A stretch of 64,000 nt of DNA from Sphingobacteriales bacterium (GTDB taxonomy: Bacteria; Bacteroidota; Bacteroidia; Chitinophagales; UBA2359). Numbering within the stretch: position 1 is the first letter of the stretch; each line of letters begins with the position of its first letter. The notes beneath the pieces are model-generated. The model did not search any database. It worked only from the letters and a program-made list of their open reading frames with translations, and was not told the origin of the DNA. Location: the NCBI GenBank assembly GCA_016711295.1, contig JADJTE010000002.1, forward strand, positions 496,001 through 560,000, written 5' to 3'. This document shows, one piece after another, positions 10,951 through 21,116 of this stretch. The position numbers were made by a program, and so were the translations under genes.

Positions 10951-13900
10951 TTATGAGATTTTGGGCATATTGAGGCGAAACTCTTTTGTTTTTTGCTGAA
11001 ATAATTGTCGATTTCCTTCTTCTTGCCAAAACTTATCAACCCTTGTCTTTATTTTTTGGATAAGCCCTGCGCTTAATTCACGTTCGGGTCCGGAATACTT
11101 AAATTGGGTTTTTAGCTCTTCGTTCCAATGCGCAATTTTTATATCTTCTAAGCTAATGCGAATGATATAATAATTGCAATCGGGGTCGGTTTCCAAAAGT
11201 CGCATAGCTTCCTTATGTATATGTAGGGCTGCACTGCTGTTGTTTTCAACAACCGATTTTATGGTTGTCTTCACATCAATATAACGTTGTTGGGGTGTTT
11301 GGTTTGCCACCAAAATATCGTATTCCTTCTGTCCTTTTGTTACGGCTACATGTTCGGGCTTTAATTCTCTGCTTTCGAGCCATTTCATGGCTAATTCCTC
11401 GCCAATGCGACCTATAAGCTCGCTGGCACTTGATTCTTCGTCTTTTGAGGGTTTGAGTTTTCCGCTTAGAATATCCTCTAAGGTCTTTACGTCCAACGAT
11501 GATGCTATTTTCTCAATCACGTCTTTTTTATCTTCCCGAGACACTTACATTGCCACTTTCGCCCTCATTTTCCCTTGGCTGCTGCCATAGGTTGAATGTA
11601 CTCTTTTATAAGGGCTATTAGCTTGTCCTTGTCGGAGGAATAACTGAGATTCATTTTCCATTAAAAAATTGAAAGGTTCATCTTGGTCAAAAAGACATAT
11701 ATTTTGTTTCCTAAACGATTTTTTCGTTCCCGTATTATATGTTTTTACAAATGGGGTATTTGTCAATTGGAACTTAAACGGAACTTCCGTTTTGGTCGTA
11801 TATATTTGGTAGCCTTTGGCTTCGTTGCTTTCCATGCTATATAATGTTCCATTGTCCCATTCTTTGCGCTTTCTGCTGGGCTTCTGCCGCGTCAAACTCA
11901 CTTTTTAGCTCGACGGAAATGCCGAAATACCTCCTAATTGTGCTTGTAAAGGAGGAGGCATCTATTATTGCTACTTTTAGTTTCAAATATAAAATAGCGT
12001 CTTTCCATATATGATTATCTTTCTCGTGAATGCTTTCTGCGATATGATACATCGGTTCTGCGCAAACTGCAAGCCGCAATGTTAGATCTTCATTGAGGTA
12101 TAAACAATGCGATGTTTTTTGCGCCGAGTGTTTGCTAATATTAAAATTAATTTTTGTAATAATGTATATCGATACGAAACTCTTTCGATGGCATTAAATC
12201 CTTGCCGATTAGCCCAAATAAGTGTATTGGGCGAATGTGTGGGTGGTATTCGATTTTTTCCGACTCTTTATTGTCTAATAAAGCCTGCCTAATTTTAATA
12301 ATGGGGCTGCTCGCATTGAAAAGCCCTGCTTCGATTAAAAATTTTTTGCGCTCTTCGTTTTGGGCGAGCCAACTTGTTACGAATGTAGGCAAACGTTCGC
12401 TTTCTAAGGTAAGTGTGTTGGGCGTATCGGCGATGTGTTTGTGGGGTTAAAGCAGTTTTGGGGCAGCGTAAATTCGGCAAAAATGTAAGTTTGTGCTGAT
12501 AAAGGCTATCTAAAAGTGCTTTTTCTGCAATGGCTAAATATTGCAGACTGAAATTGTTCAGATTTGTATTTAGTACCATCACTGCTTTTTTTGTAAGCCC
12601 ATAAAAAGCACAGTTGTTCGGTGTTTTTGATGCCCTGTAGAGCTAAGATACGCCACAATTTTATCTTTCGGAAAGGATTTAGTGTCGAAGAGATTGGTAT
12701 AGGTAATATAATTTGTCCTCAAAAAAGATTTGGCTTGCTCAATAGCCTCAGCATCTTTGCTGTGTTCGGGTATTAAATCGGCGAGCTTAAAGGTAGCCTT
12801 GGATACAGTTACTTCATGGCTATAAGTATAGGACGAGACGGGATTGTCATTTAATAATACTTTGGTTCTAAATGTTTCCACCCAATTTTTTTGGGTGTAA
12901 AGTTCAAATATTTTTCTTAAATTAGCTGTAACTACCTGCCCCTTTAACTCAAAGGGGAGCATTTTATCTAAAAAAATATTGCTTAATCTATCATTAGCAC
13001 CTGCTACTAACTTAATAAAGCACTGTTCCGACCCATACTTTTCTATCAAATTTGTCGTAAAAGCTATCATCGGTTTGTTGTAGCGATGAGTCATTTGGGA
13101 AATGGAGCAATAATTTTGGGGGCAGCAAAAAATAGCTTTTGGGGCTTAGCTTTTGCCAAGAAATCATTTATGTCATCATGTTCGCAGGTATATTGTTTTT
13201 CGTTTGTCTCTTTTAATCTTATTCTATAAGGTGATATATTTTGTTTGATAATGTATTTTTGCTAAAAAACTCTTGCTGCTGTCTTGTATTTTGAGCAATA
13301 CTTTCAATTGCTCTTCGGTGACGGATATTTCGTTTTCAACCCAATATTTTGCCAAATCCTCATTGCTGATATGGAGCGGTTTAGTGAAAAATATGGATTT
13401 AAGTATATTTTTTGTTTCAAATGATAATGTTTCTAAGCGGGTATTGCTTTGAACAAAATCACATAGGGTTTCGTATTCTCTTTCGTTTAGTTTTCGCTTA
13501 TATTTAAATTAAATACACTTCGCTGAGGAGTAGGTGTTTGCCGCTGGGGTTTTATCCAAGCACAATCGGGCGAAATTTGTATGGGTTGCCTGCTCGTTCA
13601 TACAGCGTTTGGATATCCGACATTAAGGCTGTATATTTTATTTTTAAAGTAGGGTTTGAGTGTTTGTCCCATGATGTTTTATCTTTCGTCAAATATGCCC
13701 AAATTTCATTTGGCTGCATTAGATAGTCTTTTTAATCATCGCTATATTGGTCGGCCGGAGTTTGAATTGGTCAATGATACCACTTGCCAAGCGCATTTCT
13801 CCGCTATACAAATGGGCTAAACATTGTGTTTCGTTGTTGATATTGTAAAAAATATTGATGTAGCGAATTAGTGCCATATCTACACCGTTCTTTTTTAAGC

Positions 13901-15688
13901 ATTTGACGATATTCCATTTGTCGGAGGTTTCCCCCATAGTTCCTTTTTCATTGACCGAGAAAATCAATGTTGCGTAATTGGGACTGCCCATCAGTAGCGG
14001 GCGTGCTGCGACCATTTTATCGCTACACACAATTTTGAACCTGCCGAGGGTTTCGTACAATTCTTTTTATTTTGGGATAGAGCAAAATTTTATCGGGTGC
14101 GCTGCCAAGTTCTGAGAGTATAAACCAAACCGTCGTTAGCCCGAACAAACCGTAAATCTGTAATATTCTGAGGAGTTGCCTGCGATTCTATTTCGGATAA
14201 TAAATTATCATATTGCGCATTATTCAAGCCCCGAATCCATTGCGTAAGGGCAGATTTGTTGGCTTCTCGTAGTATTTTTATAATATTGGCTTCTTTTATG
14301 CCTAATTTTCCTATCTCACAATCGGCTAATTTTTCGTGTAGAAAATGCCAATTAATGCCCAATTCTTTCAGATTGATGGGTATATTGGTTTTTTTAACAA
14401 AGGTATTATCCGTGTTTCCGATGGTATTTTCTGTTGTTGGCAGGCTCCGTTTTAGCGCCGCTAATAAATCATCGTGAAACAATTTTTTTATGTTGAGGCT
14501 GTCAATCTCTCTGGGTTTTGAGCTTAGGACACATCTAATAAGCGCGACGAGTTGAGCGATTTTCGTCATTTCCTTGCTTTATTTGGCTGACGGCTCGATG
14601 ATTGCCTTCACTTATGTCGGCTAAGGATTTTTTATTGGCTTCGTTTGTATCGATATGCTGTCGTGCGCTCGTAATGCTATTTTTTGGAGTCGATGATGAA
14701 ATTTAACCCGTATTTTGTTGCTGTTATGGGATATCGCGCATAAAAATTATAGAAGTCGGTACTTGTTTGTTGTTTGGGCAAACCAAGCGTAAAAAAGTCG
14801 AAGTCGATAATCTCGAAATTGGCTTTTTTTAAATATTCGCCGTTTATTTCAATGGTTTTTAGGTGTTTTAGATGGCACAGTGCGCCCGACATACCCGTTT
14901 TTAGGTCTCCTTGTAGCAGCTCTAATAATTCGCGATGCTGGTTTTTGCCCATCGGTATATACAACAAAGCACCCAAGTTTGGAAAAAGGGGGAGGGATGC
15001 ATTTTTCAAAAAGTCGAGGCATTTTTCAATTCGTCTTTGCTAAACAGCACTTTGCCGTTCGATGTCTCGCCCAGAAAGGCGGGATAGATGGTGTTGATAA
15101 TTTTGCACAGCAAAGGTATTTTTCGTTGTCGCAATCGCCTGTAAATTCGAGGTCATTCAAAGTTGAATAATGGAAATGTTCAAAGCTATCGGGATTGCTC
15201 CAACTAAATAAGATGGGCCCTTTTAGTTGCGTTGCGATAGTGTCATACAAGGCATCTTCGGGGCGTTTGTCGGTATCGAGCAATAAATTGTATAGCAGTT
15301 TAGCTCCTTGCCCATATGTCTCTCGCTTTTGGAGTCGCCAAATTTATCGCCTTTTGCTAAAAGAGCATATAATTGCCCTTTTCGGTCTGTGGGCTTGTTA
15401 GGAAAACTCCTATCCGAATAAAAAGGATTCCCCGTATTGACGACCAATAGGTTTCCTTCGTCTATAAAAAATGAGACCGATTCGGCTTCTAATCGTTTGC
15501 ATTTTGTAAAAATTCGTAAAAAAATTTGCGTTCCGTTTCGGTTGCAAATTTTGTCAGGAGGCTAATATATTGTTTTGTGTTATAAGATTCGCCAAAAAAT
15601 TTTCTCTTGCCACTTTTCTTGTCGTTCGGTATCTTTGATATGTCCTATTCGATATGTTACAAATTCGTTTTAAATTGCGTACTTGCAT
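10951..15688 (-). CDS. Sacsin-like GHKL ATPase with C-terminal DUF3883 nuclease-like domain (frameshifted)
   Basis: One ~1,580-residue protein broken into more than ten overlapping minus-strand frames. The proposed start is ATG 15688, about 10 nt after the zorB-like stop. N-terminal residues read as a sacsin/HSP90-type GHKL fold: RKFFYEFLQNAND resembles the ELxQNAxDA box (~15.5 kb) and VVNTGNPF the NxGxPF strand, with a Gly/Lys-rich RHMGKGAKLL lid-like motif at ~15.3 kb. A long middle has no recognised domain. The last 197 residues (11544-10951) match DUF3883: GEELA, EYDILV and YIDVKTT supply the Glu, Asp and D-x-K expected of a PD-(D/E)XK-like core. Such ATPase-DUF3883 proteins are known from defence islands. 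It could be a pseudogene, because frameshift density is far above the rest of the window. Confidence 0.65.
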
Positions 15689-15698
15689 GACAATTTTA

Positions 15699-16360
15699 TT
15701 ATTTTAGATTGGGGATATAAGGTATAATTTGAATAATGAATCGACGGTTTTTCGCTTCTTCGTCTCCGCTGTATCGGCATTGCCCGCCATAGCCGCTCCC
15801 TGCTATATACAACTCGGAGGTAGTGGTTTGGAGGTTGATATCGTTACCTTCCCACAGCCGAACTAAACCGATGGCGCGGTGATAGCTGAGGTCTTCTTGA
15901 GAAGGGTGGTCGCCAATTTTGAAGAGCTATTAGCTACATTGCTCGCACGCCCTCCACAACAATTTGAATTTTGCACCCTCCTGATTTGTCCATTTTTGCA
16001 CGATATCCAAGATTTCTTTCCTGCTCGCACCAAATCGCGGCGGCTTCCGACTGGTATGGAGTCGGAGTTATACGGAAATTTAATGTCTTGCTTATATTCA
16101 AATCTTTTGCATTTTTCGTTATACTCAAACAAACCCGACGCCTTGAGTTCCGGACAACATGTCTTGTATTGCTTTTAATTTTTTGTACTTATCGGCATCT
16201 ACCTTATGCTCATCAGCATCTGTCTTAGACCTATCGGCATCTGCCTTATAGTTAGAAACTAATGCCAAAGACACAATAATAAAAATAACCATTAGCCCTG
16301 AGTACAAATCAGAAAAACTCATCCAAATATTGTGTTGCTCTTCTTTTGCTTATTAAACAT
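15699..16360 (-). CDS. MotB/ZorB-like membrane protein with OmpA-like domain (frameshifted)
   Basis: Probable stator-type subunit. The start at 16360 overlaps the upstream zorA-like stop (ATGTTTAA). After a short basic N-terminus the protein has one membrane helix, MSFSDLYSGLMVIFIIVSL. The Asp in SFSDL sits where MotB/ZorB proteins carry the ion-binding acid. A charged ADAD repeat linker follows. The C-terminal half, split between frames at 16135-15860, reads as an OmpA-like peptidoglycan-binding domain: KFPYNSDSI, then KIQIVVEG, SSKLATTLL and a final RRFIIQI. At ~220 residues it suits ZorB. One frameshift separates the MFNKQKKS start from the helix. A generic TolR/MotB protein is the alternative, but operon context favours Zorya. 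Confidence 0.65.
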
Positions 16361-17822
16361 GATAGTATATTTGTATGAAGTGGACTAATTTTGTTGAATG
16401 GGCAACCTGCTTAGTGTATCGCCTCAGATTTTGCAATTGTTTCCGACATATGTTTGCGATGCTTTGTATGTGGTCGTTCATTCTTTCTATTTCGTCTTCT
16501 TGCGAAATAAGAAAATAATATAATTTTGTATGTTTTCTTGCAATTCGCTGGTGGTCTCTATTTGCTTTTCTAATTCGTCCAAAACGCCTTTGTTTGCGCC
16601 TTGCGCTTCTTTGAAACTGGCTACCGATGCCGAAAACACCTTAATCGTAGTAGTAGGGTGGTTTCCGATTGTTTGCGAAGCAATTCTAAGCGCTCAAAAA
16701 TGCCTTTATTTCATTCGTGTTGTTGTCTAAAACAGCACTGATTTTGGCTTGGATATCTTTGTTTAAATGGGTCTGAACACTGTCTACTTGGGCACTCAAA
16801 TGGTCTTTTAGCATTTCCAACGTTTGGTTTATATTGTAGATAGCATAGCTCAATTCGCCTGCATTGCTTTCGGTAGTATCTTTTAAGGTATCCAAGGCAG
16901 TAAATATTTTTTCCTGAATAGCACTAATTTTCTCTGCCGATTGGTCTTCAAAAAAAGCTACCCTTTCTTCTAAAACCGCTCCAATGGCTTGCCGCAATTC
17001 GTCCATTCCTTTGATTACCGTTTGCCCCATGCTCTCAATCTGGTCTGCCAAGGTCTTTTTAGCTGTCCCGAAATATTTCCCCAGCGATTTCTCTGCATTT
17101 GCTATTGAAGTGTAGATACCCGTAAGTGTTTGTCCCTCTTGCTTAATACCACTTAGAATATGTTCTAACTGGTTTCCGACCCAGGCCCGTAGATTCTGAG
17201 CCACTTAGATATGTTCTACTGGTTTCCCTGCGATAGATTTCTCGATGCCATCTACCCGCTCAATAATGGTAGATAAGTGAGATTCTGAGCCACTTAGAAT
17301 ATGTTCTAACTGGTTTCCGACCTTGGTGCCGATAGATTTCTCGATGCCATCTACCCGCTCAATAATGGTAGATAAGTGAGATTCTGAGGTTCTTAATCTA
17401 TATTCAAGTATATTGCGCATATCCCACAAGATTTGATGCGGGTTTTCTTGGGCATATCTTTTCTTCTCTTTCGGAAGTTCTCTTTTTCGCTTAACTTGCG
17501 TTTTATACGGATGCTCCAAACTATGGAAAAAGCTATTCCTATAACAGAAAAATAAATTTCCTGCGAGTTTTTCGATGATGCCGCCTAATTCTTTGGAATC
17601 AAACAGAACCTTGCCTGATTGTTCGTCACCCAGTGTCGCTTAGTACCCACCAAATGGTGACAAAAGAAAGTAGTACCCACGAGGTACAGAAGCCGGGAAT
17701 AAAACTGATGATAGAATTTTCGTAATTGTATTTTTAAGCCAACATCTGGGTACGAGAGATAAAGTAAGTATCTCGGCTATGCAAAAGAAGAGTGACCAAC
17801 CGTCAATAATAGGAATATACAT
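16353..17822 (-). CDS. MotA/ZorA-like protein with long coiled-coil tail (frameshifted)
   Basis: First gene of the operon; ATG 17822 lies 40 bp after the MBL stop. The N-terminal ~100 residues are hydrophobic and frame-broken. The best part is LFDSKELGGIIEKLAG followed by a membrane helix (FSVIGIAFSIVWSI) and a basic stretch, as at the end of a MotA/TolQ/ExbB domain. The GT-containing first half of that domain is short or corrupted. The remaining ~370 residues are Gln/Ser/Glu-rich predicted coiled coil with an internal repeat, as in ZorA tails. It overlaps the MotB-like gene by 8 bp. The assignment rests on gene order, the last helix and the tail, and is inferential. Confidence 0.5.
17210..17400 (-). 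repeat. Direct repeat in the coiled-coil tail
   Basis: A ~100-bp unit encoding ESHLSTIIERVDGIEKSI occurs twice in tandem. A related NQLEHILSG unit recurs at ~17160. The repeat has coding meaning (coiled-coil register units) and could also cause assembly errors. Confidence 0.75.
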
Positions 17823-17861
17823 ATTAATAAATTATTTTTTATAGAAAACAGGATTATTCAT

Positions 17862-18628
17862 TCAGACTACAATTTCTAAGCCATCATAAGCCAAACGGAT
17901 ATGGGCGGGCAACTGGGCTTCTCCACTCGGCATGTTTGCCAATTTGGTGGCTGAAATGCGTTAGGTAGGCGCGTTCGGGTTAGGCAGTCTATCATTTCTA
18001 AGGCTTGGGACAGCGAAAAATGCGACCAGTGCGGTTGCAGGCGCAGCCGCGTTGGAGTATCAACACCTTGCTGCCTTTGATTTGGGCTTGCGATTCGGGG
18101 CTTATATAGCTGGCATCGGTAATATAGGTAAAATCGCCGATGCGGGAAACCCAAAATGGGCAAATTGCCATGCGTAATTGTAATGGGTATGATGTCGGTG
18201 GTGCCAATGCGAAATGCCTTGCCATGTTCGATGCTATGCAGGCTGAGGTCGGACCGCCGGGATATTTAAATTGTGGGTCGAAGGCATAAAAAAGCTGCGC
18301 CGTAGGGCATCTTGCGTTAGCGCATCGGCATAAAGGTCGAGACTGCGCTGCTGAAATATGCTAAAAGGGCGCGTGTCGTCTAATCCTGCTATATGGTCTT
18401 GGTGAGAATGTGTAAACAAGACGGCATCTAAGCGCGTAATGCCGTTTTGTAACATTTGCTGCCTAAAATCGGGTCCCGTATCGATACACAAGCGCAAATC
18501 GGGTGTTTCGAGGTAGGCGGCAGTACGTAGGCGTTTGTCGCGAGGGTCGTCGGAGCGGCATACCGCACAACTACAACCTATCATAGGTATGCCTACAGAG
18601 GTGTCGTGCCGAGGATAATAATTTTCAT
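17862..18628 (-). CDS. MBL-fold metallohydrolase, PhnP-like (frameshifted)
   Basis: Metallo-beta-lactamase-fold phosphodiesterase-type enzyme. The start is ATG 18628 (MKIIILGT), restored by one indel so that it joins GIPMIGCSCAVC, the Cys-rich motif of the PhnP-like group. The metal site HSHQDHIAGLDD is intact at ~18.4 kb. The C-terminal part is spread over three frames between 18240 and 17862; readable pieces are RIGDFTYITDASY and LAYDGLEIVV. Length is ~255 residues, normal for the family. Substrate is unknown. It follows upp by ~40 bp and precedes the zorA-like gene by 40 bp, so co-transcription is possible. Confidence 0.75.
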
Positions 18629-18669
18629 GGCTTACAGAGAGGTGGGAAAAGGAGAGGGGAGAGGCGGGA

Positions 18670-19263
18670 TTATTGCTGTATTTTTCGCCGAAACACAAGT
18701 CGCCCGCATCGCCTAAACCGTACGATATAGCCCTTGCCCGTTAGCTCGTCGTCAATAGCGGCAGCCCAGATACTCACTTGTGGATAGTGGCGGCGCAACT
18801 CTTCGATGCCCTCCGTGCTGGCAATAGCCGATACAAAATGGATTTGTTGGGGTGTGCCCTGTGTCATCAGTGCGTTGAGGACAATAACCGCCGACGCACC
18901 CGTCGCCAGCATAGGGTCGGACACTATCAATATGCGGTCGTTCAGGTTGGGACACGACATATAATCGAGCTTGATGGTAAATTTCCCGCTTTTTTCGTGC
19001 TTGCGATACGCCGATACGAAGGCACAGTCGGCACGGTCAAACATGAGCAGCAAACCATTTTGCAAGGGTAGCCCTGCACGCAAGATAGTAGCTAACACGG
19101 GCTGCTCGGCGGGTACATTAGCGGCGGCAGTGCCCAAGGGCGTAGTTACTTCTTGGTAGCGCGTAGGCAGATGTCGGGCTATTTCGAGGGCTGCTGCCTC
19201 GCCTATGCGCTCCATATTGCGCCTAAATCGCTGGCGGTCTTGTTGTATGTTTATGTCGCGCAA
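18670..19263 (-). CDS. upp: Uracil phosphoribosyltransferase
   Basis: Pyrimidine salvage: uracil plus PRPP gives UMP and pyrophosphate, in the cytoplasm. The PRPP loop ILIVSDPMLATGAS is intact and the N-terminal half (RFRRNMERIGE) matches the family. Two compensating indels distort the end: one near 18719 breaks the uracil-binding PGLGDAGD motif, which appears in the next frame, and one in an A run near 18686 would restore a GEKIQQ end and the stop at 18670. The N-terminus is also short. An in-frame stretch upstream encodes KDNPLVAQFVAELRD, which belongs to the protein but lacks an ATG, so the true start is upstream of 19263. Confidence 0.9.
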   Translation of the reverse strand: MRDINIQQDRQRFRRNMERIGEAAALEIARHLPTRYQEVTTPLGTAAANVPAEQPVLATILRAGLPLQNGLLLMFDRADCAFVSAYRKHEKSGKFTIKLDYMSCPNLNDRILIVSDPMLATGASAVIVLNALMTQGTPQQIHFVSAIASTEGIEELRRHYPQVSIWAAAIDDELTGKGYIVRFRRCGRLVFRRKIQQ

Positions 19264-19478
19264 TTCGGCTACAAATTGGGCAACTAAGGGGTTGTCTTTG
19301 CCAAAAAGTGCATCATAATAATAAATAGTGCTGAAGTGTGATGGATGGTATTTGTATTTTGCTTTTGCTCAATACCTATTGCGGATAGGGGGTATTTGAT
19401 GGTCTTGCTTTGACTGGTGGTTTTTTGCCATTCAGCACCCGGATGGCTCTGCATCTTATTTTGTTGTTGGGCAAAAGA

Positions 19479-19864
19479 CTATTCGCTCACAGCCACAATA
19501 ATTTGGAGCAGGGAGTCGCGCTGAGGTACGACAACTGTTTTGCCGCCTGCCACCGAATCGCCCCAAATATGGTCGTATGCCCGCGCATAGACATAATACG
19601 TATCGGCGGGCAATTGGGCAAAAAGCCCCTTGCCTGCGGCATCGGCATACAAAGAGGTGTCGAACGTATGCGGCGAGTCGTTATAGAAATAAGGCAGCGA
19701 CATCGTATCGGTGCGCCGTTTCGCAAGTTTGGGCATAAGGCACGTGCCATTCGTGGTGCATGACCGTAAAAGCGAGGTCGAGGCGGTGGTTCGAGCGGCG
19801 TATCGCGGCAGGCTACCCACAGGCAGGCTATTGCCATTATTGCCCATAGATAGCGGGTCATAAG
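19479..19864 (-). CDS. Small putative lipoprotein (frameshifted)
   Basis: ATG 19864 opens a lipoprotein signal (MTRYLWAIMAIACLWVAC; lipobox Cys18). A frameshift near 19760-19800 moves reading into the frame ending at 19479. The mature part contains LFAQLPADTYYVYARAYD, which resembles the carboxypeptidase-regulatory/Ig-like beta-sandwich of small Bacteroidota lipoproteins. About 128 residues. No function can be assigned. Confidence 0.55.
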
Positions 19865-20048
19865 CCATACAATTTGCCACAAAGCTACAAATTTATTTGC
19901 TTAAGAACGCATATACAAGCCATATTTTGGCGATATATTGCCCTTTAGTATCTCTTGCCTATTAGTACGGCTAAATAGATATAAAATACGTGGTGTGGCA
20001 TCTAATGATGAACACAAAGTTCTGCACGGTCTTTTTTACAAAAGCAAT

Positions 20049-20077
20049 ATCGCCCAAAAACATGATTTTTGGGCGAT
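20049..20077. terminator. Perfect 12-bp hairpin, probable terminator
   Basis: Arms 20049-20060 and 20066-20077 with a 5-nt loop carry A5/T5 next to a GGGCGAT stem. It lies downstream of the MbnP gene and next to a truncated MITE. Confidence 0.6.
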
Positions 20078-20079
20078 TT

Positions 20080-20166
20080 CTAATCGAATATACAGCGATG
20101 TCAGGCATTATTAGATAAGCATTGCTCATTACCCCATATCCAAAATCCTATATCCTAAATAGTTGC
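20080..20166. mobile_element. MITE family 1, copy B (left-truncated)
   Basis: It carries the family-1 interior (CAGCGATGTCAGGCATTATT and onward) and a slightly changed right end CTAAATAGTTGC (20155-20166). The left terminal repeat is missing; the sequence begins just after the hairpin at 20049-20077. Confidence 0.75.
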
Positions 20167-20198
20167 ATTTAGGCAAAGGCTTTTGGGCAGAGGAGAAT

Positions 20199-20956
20199 TT
20201 ATTCTTCTTCTACCGTAATGGCATCTTGCCAGCTATCGGCAATTTTAGTGGCTAATGGCAGGTTGTCGAATGTATGTGATGAAAACTCAGTAGTCAAATC
20301 GATGTCTTCCAATACTTTTAGAATATCGAATATAATGCCTATTTCGTTTTCGTCGCCTTCTTTGCCCGAAACGCTAAATGCCGATGTACTGAAATCGATT
20401 TGACGGCTTAGTGCGTCGTGCTCACGTGATAGCTAAACTCTTTGTTGGGTGCTTGGTCGCTGGTAGCGGTGCTATCTACCATACCTTCGAGGCGGAACAA
20501 CAAATAACCGCTATTCCACGACCAGTGCATAGAAGGGGTTTGAACGGCTAAGGGGCTACCTACTGGTTGTAGGGTTGGGTCGGCGTGGTTGCGAAGCGAG
20601 GTCGACACCGAGCATAAATTTAAAGCCTTTGTAATTGCCTGTAGGCGCATGCCCAATTCATAATCTCTTTCGGCGGGGCTGACGAGAAATACGGTATCGC
20701 CGATGGGCAATTCGGTGCCATCTTCTTGAATAAGCACAATGTTTGATACATAATAATGGCAGCCGCTCAGGCTAAATTGGCGACCGTTTTCGGTTTCAAA
20801 CGCTAAATTGTAGGCAACGGGCAAGTCGCCTAATTGGTTATGCCAGTGAAATTTTAGGCTGGCATTTTCGGCATCTTTGTCGCAAGAGTTGAGAAAAAAG
20901 ACGCTGCTCATAAGAGCGACGGCTAACAGGAAACTGTTAAATGTTTTGATGGGCAT
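20199..20956 (-). CDS. MbnP family lipoprotein (frameshifted)
   Basis: A secreted protein with a lipoprotein-type signal (VFFLNSC, lipobox Cys near residue 25). Residues SLSGCHYYVSNIVL and NYKGFKFMLGVD match the MbnP-like family, and the MHWSWNSGYLLFRLEG motif is characteristic of it. MbnP-type proteins commonly accompany di-haem MbnH/MauG-like proteins and copper-related functions, but no such partner is visible here. Indels near 20600 and 20650 compensate each other. Another near 20415 moves the last ~70 residues (SRQIDFSTSAFSVSG to TVEEE) into the frame ending at 20199. Total ~250 residues, normal for the family. Confidence 0.75.
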
Positions 20957-21116
20957 AATAAAAATAAGATTAAAATTAAATAATAAAATTATATATTATT
21001 TTATTTCAAAAGACTGTGGTGCAAAAAAGGCAAAATTAGCACAAATTAAATTTAATTTCAATACATAAGCAATTTATTTTAAAAATTTAATACATTTTTT
21101 AATTAACAAATACTTT

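Noticed and set aside
10951..11544. DUF3883 frame as an independent 197-residue gene
   Set aside because: Upstream frames continue the same protein without a gap, and DUF3883 normally sits at the C-terminus of large proteins.
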